Assembly (NCBI GenBank): GCA_030691295.1
Contig: JAUYEQ010000385.1
Coordinates: 1 to 10,397 of the forward strand
Direction: 5' to 3'
DNA: 10,397 bases
Origin: Bacteroidota bacterium
GTDB lineage: Bacteria > Bacteroidota > Bacteroidia > Bacteroidales > Prolixibacteraceae
The notes under the pieces were generated by a model that was not told the origin of the DNA, did no database searches, and saw nothing but the letters and a program-made list of their open reading frames with translations. This document shows, in pieces, positions 1-7,724 of this stretch (position 1 is the first letter of the stretch; every line of letters starts with the position of its first letter). The translations under genes were made by a program, and so were the position numbers.

Positions 1-496
1 ACGGAAATTTTACCGGAAGTGCAATTGGTTCGCGGTTACGTCCGTCATAAGACAGTTTCCATTTGGTCGTTTTTGGGTTGAAAACAACATCAAGTGCAAA
101 TTTCGACAAGCGTGCTTCTATGTATCGGGGAGCTGCAGAGCTGTCACCGGTGAGAATATTTCCCCAGTTTCCCTGCGCGTCGATCAGTAAATCTTTTTGT
201 CCGAGCTGAACGAGGGCATCGCCAATGGATGCGTCGCCATGCGGATGGTATTGCATGGTCTGACCGATGATGTTGGCCACTTTGTTGAAACGTCCGTCGT
301 CCATCATATTCATGGCATGCAAAATCCTCCGCTGAACCGGCTTTAAACCATCCTCAACATAGGGAACCGCGCGTTCAAGAATAACATACGAAGCATAATC
401 AAGAAACCATTGCTGGTACATTCCCGACAAATAAATAATGCCGTCTTTTTTTTCTTCCTTCTGGAATTCGTCTTTATTGATATTTTCTTCAGTCAT
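1..496 (-). CDS. parC: DNA topoisomerase IV subunit A (ParC), N-terminal part, cut by window edge
   Basis: Subunit A of topoisomerase IV makes the double-strand break through which another duplex is passed, and unlinks replicated chromosomes together with ParE. The gene starts at ATG 496-494 and reads leftwards for about 165 codons to the window edge, so the rest of the breakage-reunion domain and the C-terminal wrapping domain are not visible. The winged-helix region is clear: VEDGLKPVQRRIL near residues 47-59, HPHGDASIGDAL at 84-95, and APRYIEARL at 122-130 with Y125 as the catalytic tyrosine. The start lies 2 nt after the parE stop, so the two are almost certainly one transcript. At the quinolone-determining position that is serine in E. 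coli GyrA and ParC, this protein has alanine (A89), while the acidic partner D93 is kept. GyrA is the alternative, but the adjacency to a ParE-type B subunit argues for ParC. Confidence 0.93.
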   Translation of the reverse strand, partial: MTEENINKDEFQKEEKKDGIIYLSGMYQQWFLDYASYVILERAVPYVEDGLKPVQRRILHAMNMMDDGRFNKVANIIGQTMQYHPHGDASIGDALVQLGQKDLLIDAQGNWGNILTGDSSAAPRYIEARLSKFALDVVFNPKTTKWKLSYDGRNREPIALPVKFP

Positions 497-498
497 TT

Positions 499-2331
499 TT
501 AGAAGTCATCTTTCTCCACATACAAATTGTCAATGATAAAGTCCTGACGTTCAGGAGTATTTTTTCCCATATAAAATTCAAGCATTTGAGGTACCGATTC
601 ATGTTTTTTCATCAGAATCGGATCAAGTCGAATATCAGGGCCAATGAAATTTTTGAATTCATCTGGAGAAATCTCGCCCAATCCTTTGAACCGGGTTATT
701 TCGGCGGTTTTGCCCAGTTTCGTGATGGCCGAAACACGCTCGTCTTCGTTGTAGCAATAATAAGTTACTTTCTTGTTCCGAACCCTGAAAAGCGGTGTTT
801 GAAATATATACAAATGGCCTCTTCGAATCACTTCAGGAAAAAATTGCAGGAAAAAAGTGATGAGCAACAATCGGATGTGCATTCCGTCAACGTCGGCATC
901 GGTAGCGATGATCACTTTGTTGTACCGCAAATCGTCCATGCTATCTTCTATGTTCAGCGCGGCCTGCAACAGGTTGAACTCTTCATTCTCGTACACCACT
1001 TTTTTTGTCAGTCCGTAGGTGTTCAGCGGTTTTCCTTTCAGGCTAAATACTGCCTGCAAATTCACGTCGCGCGATTTGGTGATCGAACCGCTGGCCGAAT
1101 CTCCTTCGGTAATAAAAATGGACGAATTTTCGCGCGCTTCGTGTGTGCTGTTCAGGTGGACACGGCAATCGCGCAGTTTACGGTTGTGCAGGTTTGCTTT
1201 TTTCGAGCGTTGTTTGGCCAGTTTTTTTATTCCTGAAATGGCTTTGCGTTCGCGTTCCGATTCCTGAATTCGCCGCAGCAATACTTCGGAAACATCCGGA
1301 TTCTTGTGCAGGTAATTATCGAGTTCTTTTTGTACAAAGTTGGCAACAAAGTTACGAACGCTCGGGCCGTTGGGGCCGATATCTTTCGAGCCAAGTTTTG
1401 TTTTTGTTTGCGATTCGAAAACAGGTTCCTCCACTTTTATGCTGATGGCCGCAACAATAGAAGCGCGAATGTCGGAAGGATCGAAATCCTTTTTGTAAAA
1501 GTCGCGGATGGTTTTTACGATGGCTTCACGAAAAGCAATCAAATGGGTTCCGCCCTGTGTGGTGTGCTGTCCGTTTACAAACGAGTAATAATCTTCGCCG
1601 TATTGATTTCCGTGAGTGATGGCAACCTCGATGTCGCCGTTTTTCAGGTGAATGACCGGGTAGAGCGATTCCGATTCCTGGTATTCTTCGAGCAAATCTT
1701 TCAGGCCGTTTTTTGAATGAAATTTCTCTCCGTTGAATTCCATTACAAGTCCGCAATTCAGGAAGGAATAGGTTTTCATCATGTTGACCACATAATCGTC
1801 TATATAATGATAACCTTTAAATATTTTAAGATCAGGAGTGAAAGCTACGTAAGTTCCGTTTGGCTGATCGGTTTGTGCTACATCGTTTTCTTCTTTCAGA
1901 ATTCCTTCGCTGAAACTGATTTCTTTTACCTCGCCTTCACGGAACGATTTGATTAAAAAATGGCTCGACAAAGCATTCACGGCCTTGATACCAACACCAT
2001 TCAAGCCGACCGATTTTTTAAATACTTCGGAATCGTATTTTGCCCCGGTGTTCATTTTCGAAGCAACGTCGAGCAATTTTCCGAGTGGCACACCACGACC
2101 AAAATCGCGGATGGTCACCAATTCATCGCTGACATGTATTTCGATCTTCTTTCCGTTCCCCATCATAAATTCATCGATGGAGTTGTCAACCACTTCCTTC
2201 AGCAAAACATAAATTCCATCGTCACCTGCTGTGCCATCTCCCAGCTTGCCGATGTACATGCCCGGGCGTTTCCGTATATGTTCCTGCCAGTCAAGCGTTA
2301 TTATTGAACCTTCATCGTAATTCGAGACCAT
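499..2331 (-). CDS. parE: DNA topoisomerase IV subunit B (ParE)
   Basis: This is the ATPase subunit of topoisomerase IV, which works with the adjacent ParC in decatenation. From the ATG at 2331 it is about 610 aa. The GHKL ATPase domain comes first: EVVDNSIDE near residues 46-54, DFGRGVP near 76-82, and [11 protein letters not shown] near 109-119. The transducer follows, with the QTKTKLG loop near 308-314 carrying the ATP-contacting lysine. The TOPRIM domain has EGDSASG near 409-415, the metal-binding DADVDG near 478-483, and RFKGLGE near 547-553. The open frame continues upstream to a GTG at 2352, but that codon sits on a TATATTTG promoter box (2359-2352), so the ATG is the better start. It is slightly shorter than a usual GyrB and lacks any large TOPRIM insertion. 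Stop TAA at 501-499, 2 nt before parC. Confidence 0.95.
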   Translation of the reverse strand: MVSNYDEGSIITLDWQEHIRKRPGMYIGKLGDGTAGDDGIYVLLKEVVDNSIDEFMMGNGKKIEIHVSDELVTIRDFGRGVPLGKLLDVASKMNTGAKYDSEVFKKSVGLNGVGIKAVNALSSHFLIKSFREGEVKEISFSEGILKEENDVAQTDQPNGTYVAFTPDLKIFKGYHYIDDYVVNMMKTYSFLNCGLVMEFNGEKFHSKNGLKDLLEEYQESESLYPVIHLKNGDIEVAITHGNQYGEDYYSFVNGQHTTQGGTHLIAFREAIVKTIRDFYKKDFDPSDIRASIVAAISIKVEEPVFESQTKTKLGSKDIGPNGPSVRNFVANFVQKELDNYLHKNPDVSEVLLRRIQESERERKAISGIKKLAKQRSKKANLHNRKLRDCRVHLNSTHEARENSSIFITEGDSASGSITKSRDVNLQAVFSLKGKPLNTYGLTKKVVYENEEFNLLQAALNIEDSMDDLRYNKVIIATDADVDGMHIRLLLITFFLQFFPEVIRRGHLYIFQTPLFRVRNKKVTYYCYNEDERVSAITKLGKTAEITRFKGLGEISPDEFKNFIGPDIRLDPILMKKHESVPQMLEFYMGKNTPERQDFIIDNLYVEKDDF

Positions 2332-2351
2332 ATTCTTTTTGCAATTTGGCA

Positions 2352-2359
2352 CAAATATA
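2352..2359 (-). promoter_or_regulatory. Putative Bacteroidota -7 promoter box for parE-parC
   Basis: Read on the minus strand the sequence is TATATTTG, an exact match to the Bacteroidota housekeeping -7 consensus TAnnTTTG. It ends 20 nt before the parE ATG at 2331, which would give a short leader. The -33 element is weak: only TTTACAG (2386-2380) lies near the expected distance. The box overlaps the potential GTG start at 2352, which argues against that codon being used. Confidence 0.6.
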
Positions 2360-2391
2360 AAGAAAACAAAAGTGGTTTCCTGTAAACTGTC

Positions 2392-2420
2392 TCAACCAAT
2401 AATTAACAACAATTGGTTGA
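2392..2420. repeat. 9-bp inverted repeat with CCAAT/ATTGG arms
   Basis: TCAACCAAT at 2392-2400 is exactly repeated in inverse as ATTGGTTGA at 2412-2420, with an 11-nt AT-rich spacer. It lies upstream of both divergent promoters, about 33 bp from the parE -7 box and 153 bp from the porin box. It has no T-tract on either side, so a terminator is unlikely. A regulator binding site is possible (inference), as is chance in AT-rich DNA. Confidence 0.35.
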
Positions 2421-2572
2421 AAACTTCTTCAAATAATACACATTTTAGCATAGAATAAAATCATATCTCACACAAATATCCGTTTGGTTTACATGTTTGC
2501 ATCAGGGTTCTTTATTCCAATTTAATTCCCTGTTTCTTTTACCGACTAATATTAATGGGTATCATATTTAAT

Positions 2573-2580
2573 TATCTTTG
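2573..2580 (+). promoter_or_regulatory. Putative Bacteroidota -7 promoter box for the porin gene
   Basis: TATCTTTG is an exact match to TAnnTTTG. It ends only 7 nt before the ATG at 2588, so transcription would begin within a few nucleotides of that codon. It lies inside the longer open frame that begins at ATG 2555, which argues that 2588 is the true start. No clear -33 TTTG is seen 19-21 nt upstream. Confidence 0.5.
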
Positions 2581-2587
2581 CGCCTAC

Positions 2588-4615
2588 ATGTCTGGAAAAT
2601 ATATTTACATAGTTTTAGCAGCGTTTCTGATTGTTATTCAGTCCAATGCACAAGTGAGACCCGGAGGTTTACCATCCGGACGTACAATGGGGGGAAATAC
2701 AGGAAGTAACACAGGCGCTGCCAATCAATCGACTGAGGAGTCGGAAGAACAAGCCAAAAAACCAAGTATTCCATCTGTTATAAAAGTCTGGGAATTAACC
2801 GATCAGGGTGCAAGAATGAATCCTTCGGAATTGGATACGACGCTTTCGTTTTTTCATGTTTATCATCCGTTTGAGCAACGCACCATCAGCAATATTTTTA
2901 CCGGAAATAACGGTGGCGCCTACCAGACAAACGACTTTCTAAAACGCAAATTCAATTCCGATTTTTATTTTGCCCGCTCGTTCGATGCTTACTGGCTCAC
3001 TCCTTCGCAAATTCAATACTTTAATACCACAACACCTTATACGGTTTTGGATTACACGCAAAGTGAAAACCGAAGTTCGAAGAATGAAACGAGGTTCAAT
3101 GTTATTCATTCGCAAAATGTGAATCAAAAACTCAATTTCGAATTTATTTACAATCAAACGCGGTCGCAGGGGCAGTATCCAAAGCAGGAAAATAAATTTC
3201 ACAACATTGGAATTGTAACATCCTACAATTCAAATGCATTTGTTTCTCATTCAAACATTATTTTTAATCGTTTGCAAGGGCAGGAGAATGGCGGGATTGC
3301 AGCCGTTAGTGAGAACAATAAAACAGAGGATTATACGGTAAAAATGGACGATGCTGTAAATAAAATCCAGAACAATAATTTTTACACTTCGAACGAATAC
3401 CGGCTGGGAAAAACGGTGGAAGCCGATAGCGCTGAATATATTGTTGACGCATTTATTCCAAGGGTTGGGTTTATTCATGAACTGGAATATTCGGGCAACA
3501 AGCGAAAGTTTACCAAAGACAATGCACAAAATTTCTTTGAAAATGCATTTATTGATACCATCAGTACCAACGATAGCTTGAAATACACTCGTCTGACCAA
3601 TATTTTTCAAATCAAGATTTATGAAGCCCCCGACCGGAAATACACGTTTGGAAAACGAGTTTACATCGGGAACGACCAGCTTTGGTATCGAGGGATGAAT
3701 GTATCCAGAGAGTTTGAGGTTACCATGAATGACTGGCTTTGGCTGCGTATTTTGCCGGCAGTGTGGGGATCTTATCTAAAGAAACAATCGAACTCGTTTG
3801 TTGGCGGAGGTATTTTCAGGAATGAAGGAAAATTCTGGCAGTGGGAGGCCGACGGACGAATTTACCTTACCGGTTACCGCGCTGGTCAGACCGAGTTGAA
3901 CGGTTTCATCAATAAACCTTTGAGAATTGGCAAAGACACCACCAGCCTTCGTATTGAAGGTAGCCTGAAATCGCTCGTTCCCGAATATTTCGACCAGTAC
4001 TATTATTCGAACCATTTTCAATGGCAAAATAACTTCGACAATATTAACGAAATGACAATCCGGGCGAGTATTCATTCCCAGGAATTCAGGACAACCGTTG
4101 GGGCTGGTTATTCGCTGCTTGGAAATTACATATACAATAACGAGAAAGCTATGCCAACTCAAGGCAGTGAATTGCTGATTCTTTCAGCCTATTTGAACAA
4201 AGATTTCGACAGTAAACACTGGTTGATACGGACCCAATTTCTGGCGCAGAAGGGGAGTAACGAAAATTATATTCATTTGCCTGCGGTTGCAGGATATATC
4301 AGCATGAATTACAGGACAGTTATTTCGAAGGTTTTATATACTCAGCTTGGGATCGATACCCGATACAATACCTCTTTTTATGCAGATGCATACGAACCCG
4401 GAACTTCCAGATTTTACCTTCAAAACAAACAAAAAATCGGCAATTATCCTTTCATCGATTTTCATGTAAACCTGAAACTAAAACGTACACGGGTTTTCTT
4501 CAAATTAATGAACGCTGCTTCAGGATTAGCCGGCGAAAATTTTAATGCTGCACCGGATTATCCATATTATCAACGCACTTACAGAATTGGAGTTGCCTGG
4601 TCGTTCTATGATTAG
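2588..4615 (+). CDS. Porin_10-type putative outer-membrane porin
   Basis: Probable outer-membrane beta-barrel protein of the Bacteroidota 'putative porin' family (PF14121-like, recognised by overall pattern); its substrate is unknown. Starting at ATG 2588 the product is 675 aa and opens with a classical signal peptide: a basic start MSGK, a hydrophobic core YIYIVLAAFLIVI, and probable cleavage after QSNA, near residue 22. A Gly/Ser/Asn/Glu-rich linker to about residue 55 follows. Then comes the family-typical segment with KVWELTD and FFHVYHPFEQR, and then alternating aromatic and polar stretches expected of transmembrane beta strands. It ends RIGVAWSFYD, a plausible aromatic beta-signal for BAM insertion. 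An ATG at 2555 would add 11 residues, but it lies upstream of the TATCTTTG box and would spoil the signal peptide's short basic N-region. The gene is monocistronic, and its stop codon directly abuts the convergent Nudix gene. Confidence 0.8.
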   Translation: MSGKYIYIVLAAFLIVIQSNAQVRPGGLPSGRTMGGNTGSNTGAANQSTEESEEQAKKPSIPSVIKVWELTDQGARMNPSELDTTLSFFHVYHPFEQRTISNIFTGNNGGAYQTNDFLKRKFNSDFYFARSFDAYWLTPSQIQYFNTTTPYTVLDYTQSENRSSKNETRFNVIHSQNVNQKLNFEFIYNQTRSQGQYPKQENKFHNIGIVTSYNSNAFVSHSNIIFNRLQGQENGGIAAVSENNKTEDYTVKMDDAVNKIQNNNFYTSNEYRLGKTVEADSAEYIVDAFIPRVGFIHELEYSGNKRKFTKDNAQNFFENAFIDTISTNDSLKYTRLTNIFQIKIYEAPDRKYTFGKRVYIGNDQLWYRGMNVSREFEVTMNDWLWLRILPAVWGSYLKKQSNSFVGGGIFRNEGKFWQWEADGRIYLTGYRAGQTELNGFINKPLRIGKDTTSLRIEGSLKSLVPEYFDQYYYSNHFQWQNNFDNINEMTIRASIHSQEFRTTVGAGYSLLGNYIYNNEKAMPTQGSELLILSAYLNKDFDSKHWLIRTQFLAQKGSNENYIHLPAVAGYISMNYRTVISKVLYTQLGIDTRYNTSFYADAYEPGTSRFYLQNKQKIGNYPFIDFHVNLKLKRTRVFFKLMNAASGLAGENFNAAPDYPYYQRTYRIGVAWSFYD

Positions 4616-5257
4616 CTACTCCGACTGATCACTTCCCTGTTTTTTCAGAATCTCAATCAATTCCGACAAAATCATGGCAGTAGCGCCCCAGATAATTTCG
4701 CCGTTAAAAGGGTAATATTTAATTTGCAATGGTCCGGTAAATGTATCAAGAACGGTTTCCGAAGTTGTTTCATCTTTAACAAAATCGCTTATCGGAAAGA
4801 GAATTAATTCTTCCACTTCTCCTGAATTTACGACGAAATCGGGTTTTTTATCGGCCCATGCCAGAAATGGCTGAATCGAAAATCCGCTGACTTCCAAATA
4901 TAAATCCGACAGTTTACCAAGAATTCTGATGCCCGAAGTGTCGATTCCAATTTCTTCACGGGCTTCGCGTAAGGCGGTCATTTCAGCTGAAATATCTTCC
5001 TTTTCAACCTTTCCGCCCGGGAAGCTGACTTGTCCCGGATGGAAAGTCATTGTTGCAGGCCTTCTGGTTAAACAGGTGTAAATCTGTTCACCTTCAGGAA
5101 AAAGCAAGAATAAAATACTGCTTTGTTTTATCAACCTGATTTCATCTTCGCTTGAAGCCAAACTCCTGCCAGGCGGAAGCATTTTCCGATGTGCTTCAAT
5201 TCCCGGTAACTCACCGTGGAAAGCTTCTTCCAAATATTTCAGGATAAATGAATGCAT
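4616..5257 (-). CDS. Nudix hydrolase, CoA-pyrophosphatase (NudL/NUDT7-8) type
   Basis: Likely hydrolyses coenzyme A, or acyl-CoAs, to 3',5'-ADP and 4'-phosphopantetheine in the cytoplasm. The 213-aa protein carries the Nudix box at about residues 81-105: GGKVEKED, then REAREEIGI with the metal-binding glutamates. Just before it is the extension typical of the CoA subgroup, LTRRPATMTFHPGQVSFPGG (63-82). IWGATA at 189-194, followed by a C-terminal helix, is also usual for the subgroup. The assignment to CoA rests on these motifs; another nucleoside-diphosphate substrate is possible. The start is ATG 5257-5255. It is the last gene of a three-gene minus-strand operon, 9 nt after the ABC permease. 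Its TAG stop (4618-4616) touches the stop of the convergent porin gene, leaving no room for an intergenic terminator. Confidence 0.85.
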   Translation of the reverse strand: MHSFILKYLEEAFHGELPGIEAHRKMLPPGRSLASSEDEIRLIKQSSILFLLFPEGEQIYTCLTRRPATMTFHPGQVSFPGGKVEKEDISAEMTALREAREEIGIDTSGIRILGKLSDLYLEVSGFSIQPFLAWADKKPDFVVNSGEVEELILFPISDFVKDETTSETVLDTFTGPLQIKYYPFNGEIIWGATAMILSELIEILKKQGSDQSE

Positions 5258-5266
5258 AACTTTGGC

Positions 5267-6520
5267 TTACTCGAAACGGATTGTTTTTTCAGGTGAAACT
5301 TTGGTAATGAAGTAGGAGGGGAGCAGCAACATTAATACAGTTATTACGATTGTTCCGACATTCAGGAGTACTATGTGCAGAACAGTCAGGTTTACCGGCA
5401 CATATTCGAGGTAATACGATGTTGGGTCGAGTTTCAGCACACGGGTGTATTCCTGAATTAAACAGAGACCGATTCCGAGCAGGTTGCCCCAGAAGAGTGC
5501 TTTCAGGATGAGCATTACAGAAAAGTATAAAAATACTTTGCGGATGCTCCAGTTTCGAGCTCCCATCGCTTTTAGTATCCCTATCATTTGTGTCCGCTCC
5601 AGAATAATTACCAGCAAGCTCGAAACCATGTTAAACCCGGCCACCATAATCATAAGTACCAGAATCACCCACACATTCATATCGAGCAGGCTCAGCCAAT
5701 CGAAAATATGCCTGTATTTTTCCATGATGCTGATCACTTGCAAAACAGGGCTGTCGGGGCTGGTATTTCGCAACAAAAGCTGATGAACCGACTTTTCCTG
5801 TTCCGAAATATTTTTGAAGTCATCGACCAGAATTTCAAAACCACTCACATCATCGTTTTCCCAATTATTTAGCCTACGGATATGATTGATGTCAACCAAC
5901 ACAAACATGCGGTCGAACTCTTCGAGACTGGTCTTGTAAATACCTGCAAGTTCGAATTTCCGCTGGCGCGGAACGGCTTCCATCTGGTTGATAAAGAACA
6001 TGGTTAGATCGTCGCCGGTTTTGAGTTTCAGCAGGTCGGCCATTTGCTTCGAAATCCAGACTTTGTTGCTGCGGACAGTGTCCTGAACATGAAATGGTTC
6101 TCCAGCAACTTTGTTCTCCTGAAAAAATGACCAGTCGAAATCGGGCCCAATGCCTTTTAGAACCACACCGTGAATTTCTTCATCAGTGCGGATGATACCC
6201 GGTTTGGTTGCAAATACCTGCACGTGCCGAATGCCGTCAATTGCTTTAAGTTCTTCCAGAAAAGGTTGCTCCTGATTGATGGGACTGGTTTCGAACGATT
6301 GGTTGGAATCGAGGTTTACAATTTGTAAATGAGAACCGAACCCGATCACTTTTCGGCCAACTTCCGTTTTATAACCAGTTACGATGGCAATCGACAAAAT
6401 AAGCACCACCAGTCCGAGTACAATGCCAAAAAGGGCAATATTCACGATCCGGTGCGACAGGTTATCGCGGTTTTCCTTTGCGGAAAAAATCCTTCGGGCA
6501 ATGTATAGGTTGGTATTCAA
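5267..6520 (-). CDS. LolC/LolE-type ABC transporter permease (FtsX/MacB family)
   Basis: Inner-membrane permease of the lipoprotein-releasing or MacB-like ABC family, 417 aa. It has the family topology. TM1 lies at about residues 27-49, followed by a large periplasmic MacB_PCD-type domain (about 50-275). Then come the FtsX-like helices at about 281-306, 328-356 and 380-402. The cytoplasmic loop ERTQMIGILKAMGARNWSIR (308-327) is the coupling segment that contacts the ATPase. The N-terminus NTNLYIARRIFSAKENRDNLSHR is typical of LolC/E-like proteins. The start appears to be TTG at 6520-6518: an in-frame stop lies at 6532-6530 and no ATG lies between. The gap to the upstream flippase-like gene is 4 nt. 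No cognate ATPase (LolD-like) is in this window. Export of lipoproteins to the outer membrane is inferred from the family. Confidence 0.85.
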   Translation of the reverse strand: MNTNLYIARRIFSAKENRDNLSHRIVNIALFGIVLGLVVLILSIAIVTGYKTEVGRKVIGFGSHLQIVNLDSNQSFETSPINQEQPFLEELKAIDGIRHVQVFATKPGIIRTDEEIHGVVLKGIGPDFDWSFFQENKVAGEPFHVQDTVRSNKVWISKQMADLLKLKTGDDLTMFFINQMEAVPRQRKFELAGIYKTSLEEFDRMFVLVDINHIRRLNNWENDDVSGFEILVDDFKNISEQEKSVHQLLLRNTSPDSPVLQVISIMEKYRHIFDWLSLLDMNVWVILVLMIMVAGFNMVSSLLVIILERTQMIGILKAMGARNWSIRKVFLYFSVMLILKALFWGNLLGIGLCLIQEYTRVLKLDPTSYYLEYVPVNLTVLHIVLLNVGTIVITVLMLLLPSYFITKVSPEKTIRFE

Positions 6521-6524
6521 TGTT

Positions 6525-7517
6525 TTATTTTATTTCAACGCGTTCATTCACAAAAGGCAATACCAGCAATGAAATCAGTCCAAAAACAATCAGCATAAGC
6601 GTTGTGCTTCCATGTGCTACCAATGCGAAAATTTGGCCGTCGGCTTTGTCGATGCCGTACAAAGCAAGTCCTTCAATTACCATAAAATGCCAGGCGCCAA
6701 TACCTCCCTGCACGGGCGCCACCATTCCGAAACTGCCCAGAACAAATACGGTTAGTCCGGCCCAGGGAGTTAAATGTGTGGTAAATTCAAACGAAAAGAA
6801 AACGCAGTAAATCATCAGGTAATATAAAAACCAGATAAATACAGAGTGAAAAATAAATGCGCCTTTGTTTTTAATATTTCGGATACTTTGAAATCCTTCA
6901 ATGAACTGATTAAAAAGGGCAATCACTTTTTTTGCAATGCCGCTGGCCTTGATTTTATGCCTTGTAAACCAGAGAATCAGTAGAAATAATACCAGCCCGA
7001 TTGGCAAAATGGGCGAATGCAATATATTACCTAGTTTTTCTTCCACTTCAGGATTGTTTTTTAAAAATTCGAGTACTTGTCCGAACTGGGTAACGACCAC
7101 AAGAACCAAGAGCAAAACTAGCACCAGCACATCGATCAACCGCTCTAGAACTACTGTTCCTATCAGTTTTGTGAATGGGATTTTTTCGTAGCGGGAAAGT
7201 ACACCGCACCTCGAAATTTCGCCCATTCGCGGCAGGGCAAGGTTCATCAGGTAGCCAATCATTACGGCCAGAAAAGTATTCAACGTTCGGGGTTTGTGCC
7301 CCAAAGGTTCAATAATCTGGTTCCACCGGATGGTGCGGCTGATATGACTCAGTAGTCCTAAAAACGCGGAAACGATGATCCAGAAATAGTTGACTTCATT
7401 GGTTAAAATACTTTTAATCCGGTTAATATCCTGATCCTTGTAAACCCACCAAAAAAGCAGGACTCCGAGTATAAAAAAGGAGAGGAATTTTATGGTTTTG
7501 AAGGTATTTTGTTTCAA
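6525..7517 (-). CDS. Flippase-like / LPG-synthase transmembrane-domain protein (UPF0104 type)
   Basis: Polytopic inner-membrane protein of 330 aa, a normal length for the family. It resembles the membrane domain of lysylphosphatidylglycerol synthase MprF (PF03706) and related 'flippase-like' proteins. Hydrophobic segments lie at about residues 8-25, 44-60, 80-96, 118-145, 168-185, 218-242, 252-268 and 297-321. Family motifs are SHISRTIRWNQII (57-69), ALPRMGEISRCGVLSR (94-109), the ER of VVLERLIDV (122-130), and VQGGIGAWHF (269-278). Only the membrane domain is present, without the aminoacyl-transferase domain, so lysine transfer is not supported; lipid or polyprenyl-linked substrate movement is a guess. 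The start is read as TTG 7517-7515, preceded by purine-rich AGAAAAG. No in-frame ATG, GTG or CTG lies between it and the upstream stop at 7592-7590, and the next internal Met is near residue 86. It is the first gene of the operon with the ABC permease and the Nudix hydrolase. Confidence 0.82.
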   Translation of the reverse strand: MKQNTFKTIKFLSFFILGVLLFWWVYKDQDINRIKSILTNEVNYFWIIVSAFLGLLSHISRTIRWNQIIEPLGHKPRTLNTFLAVMIGYLMNLALPRMGEISRCGVLSRYEKIPFTKLIGTVVLERLIDVLVLVLLLVLVVVTQFGQVLEFLKNNPEVEEKLGNILHSPILPIGLVLFLLILWFTRHKIKASGIAKKVIALFNQFIEGFQSIRNIKNKGAFIFHSVFIWFLYYLMIYCVFFSFEFTTHLTPWAGLTVFVLGSFGMVAPVQGGIGAWHFMVIEGLALYGIDKADGQIFALVAHGSTTLMLIVFGLISLLVLPFVNERVEIK

Positions 7518-7564
7518 CTTTTCTATTTTTTTATTGATCGGTTTTAAAGTACTTTTGCTCCGGC

Positions 7565-7594
7565 AATAAGGATTTGTAATATAAAGTCCTTATT
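7565..7594. repeat. Hairpin-forming inverted repeat in the operon leader
   Basis: AATAAGGA at 7565-7572 pairs with TCCTTATT at 7587-7594. If the G at 7586 bulges, TTT (7573-7575) and AAA (7583-7585) extend the stem to 11 bp around a 7-nt loop. It lies between the putative promoter at 7614-7621 and the TTG start at 7517, so it would be in the 5' leader of the minus-strand operon. There is no T-run directly after it, so a simple intrinsic terminator is unlikely. An operator or RNA leader structure is possible. Confidence 0.4.
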
Positions 7595-7613
7595 CTGAAT
7601 TTAGCAATATGCG

Positions 7614-7621
7614 CAAAAATA
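7614..7621 (-). promoter_or_regulatory. Putative -7 promoter box for the flippase-permease-Nudix operon
   Basis: On the minus strand the sequence is TATTTTTG, an exact TAnnTTTG match, lying about 97 nt upstream of the TTG start at 7517. The leader it would produce includes the hairpin at 7565-7594. No convincing -33 TTTG is seen at the expected spacing. Confidence 0.45.
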
Positions 7622-7724
7622 CAGTTTTGTTTTAATTCGTGTCGATTTCTGGCAATAATTTAAGTAAGGACAATTTTGTAACAAAAACTCAAAGAAGAAA
7701 CACAAAGAAAGAAGAAAAGTGAAA

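Larger units (their letters stand above)
2332..2587. other. Divergent intergenic region between parE and the porin gene
   Basis: About 256 AT-rich nt separate two divergent genes. It holds a TAnnTTTG box for each direction (2359-2352 minus, 2573-2580 plus) and a 9-bp inverted repeat at 2392-2420. I see no additional gene, RNA gene or terminator-like hairpin with a T-tract here. Confidence 0.6.

Noticed and set aside
586..1236. Long plus-strand open frame of 216 aa opposite parE, and similar shorter ones up to 2307
   Set aside because: They lie wholly antisense to the well-conserved parE, with no recognisable domain, and are expected by-products of its codon use.
1..2331. Assigning the pair as gyrase (gyrB-gyrA)
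   Set aside because: The compact B subunit and the immediate B-then-A coupling fit the Bacteroidota parE-parC arrangement; the C-terminal gyrase box region needed for certainty is outside the window.
2332..2352. GTG at 2352 as the parE start, adding 7 residues
   Set aside because: The codon overlaps the TATATTTG promoter box, and the ATG at 2331 gives a normal ParE N-terminus.
2555..2587. ATG at 2555 as the porin start
   Set aside because: The stretch contains an exact -7 promoter box, and the extra residues spoil a standard signal peptide that begins cleanly at 2588.
4594..4622. GGAGT (4589-4593) and ACTCC (4618-4622) pairing across the porin/Nudix junction as a terminator
   Set aside because: The stem is only 5 bp with a loop of about 24 nt and no T-tract, which is not credible as an intrinsic terminator.
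7674..7686. TTTTGT-A-ACAAAA palindrome
   Set aside because: A 6-nt half-site made mostly of A and T runs is likely by chance in this AT-rich spacer.
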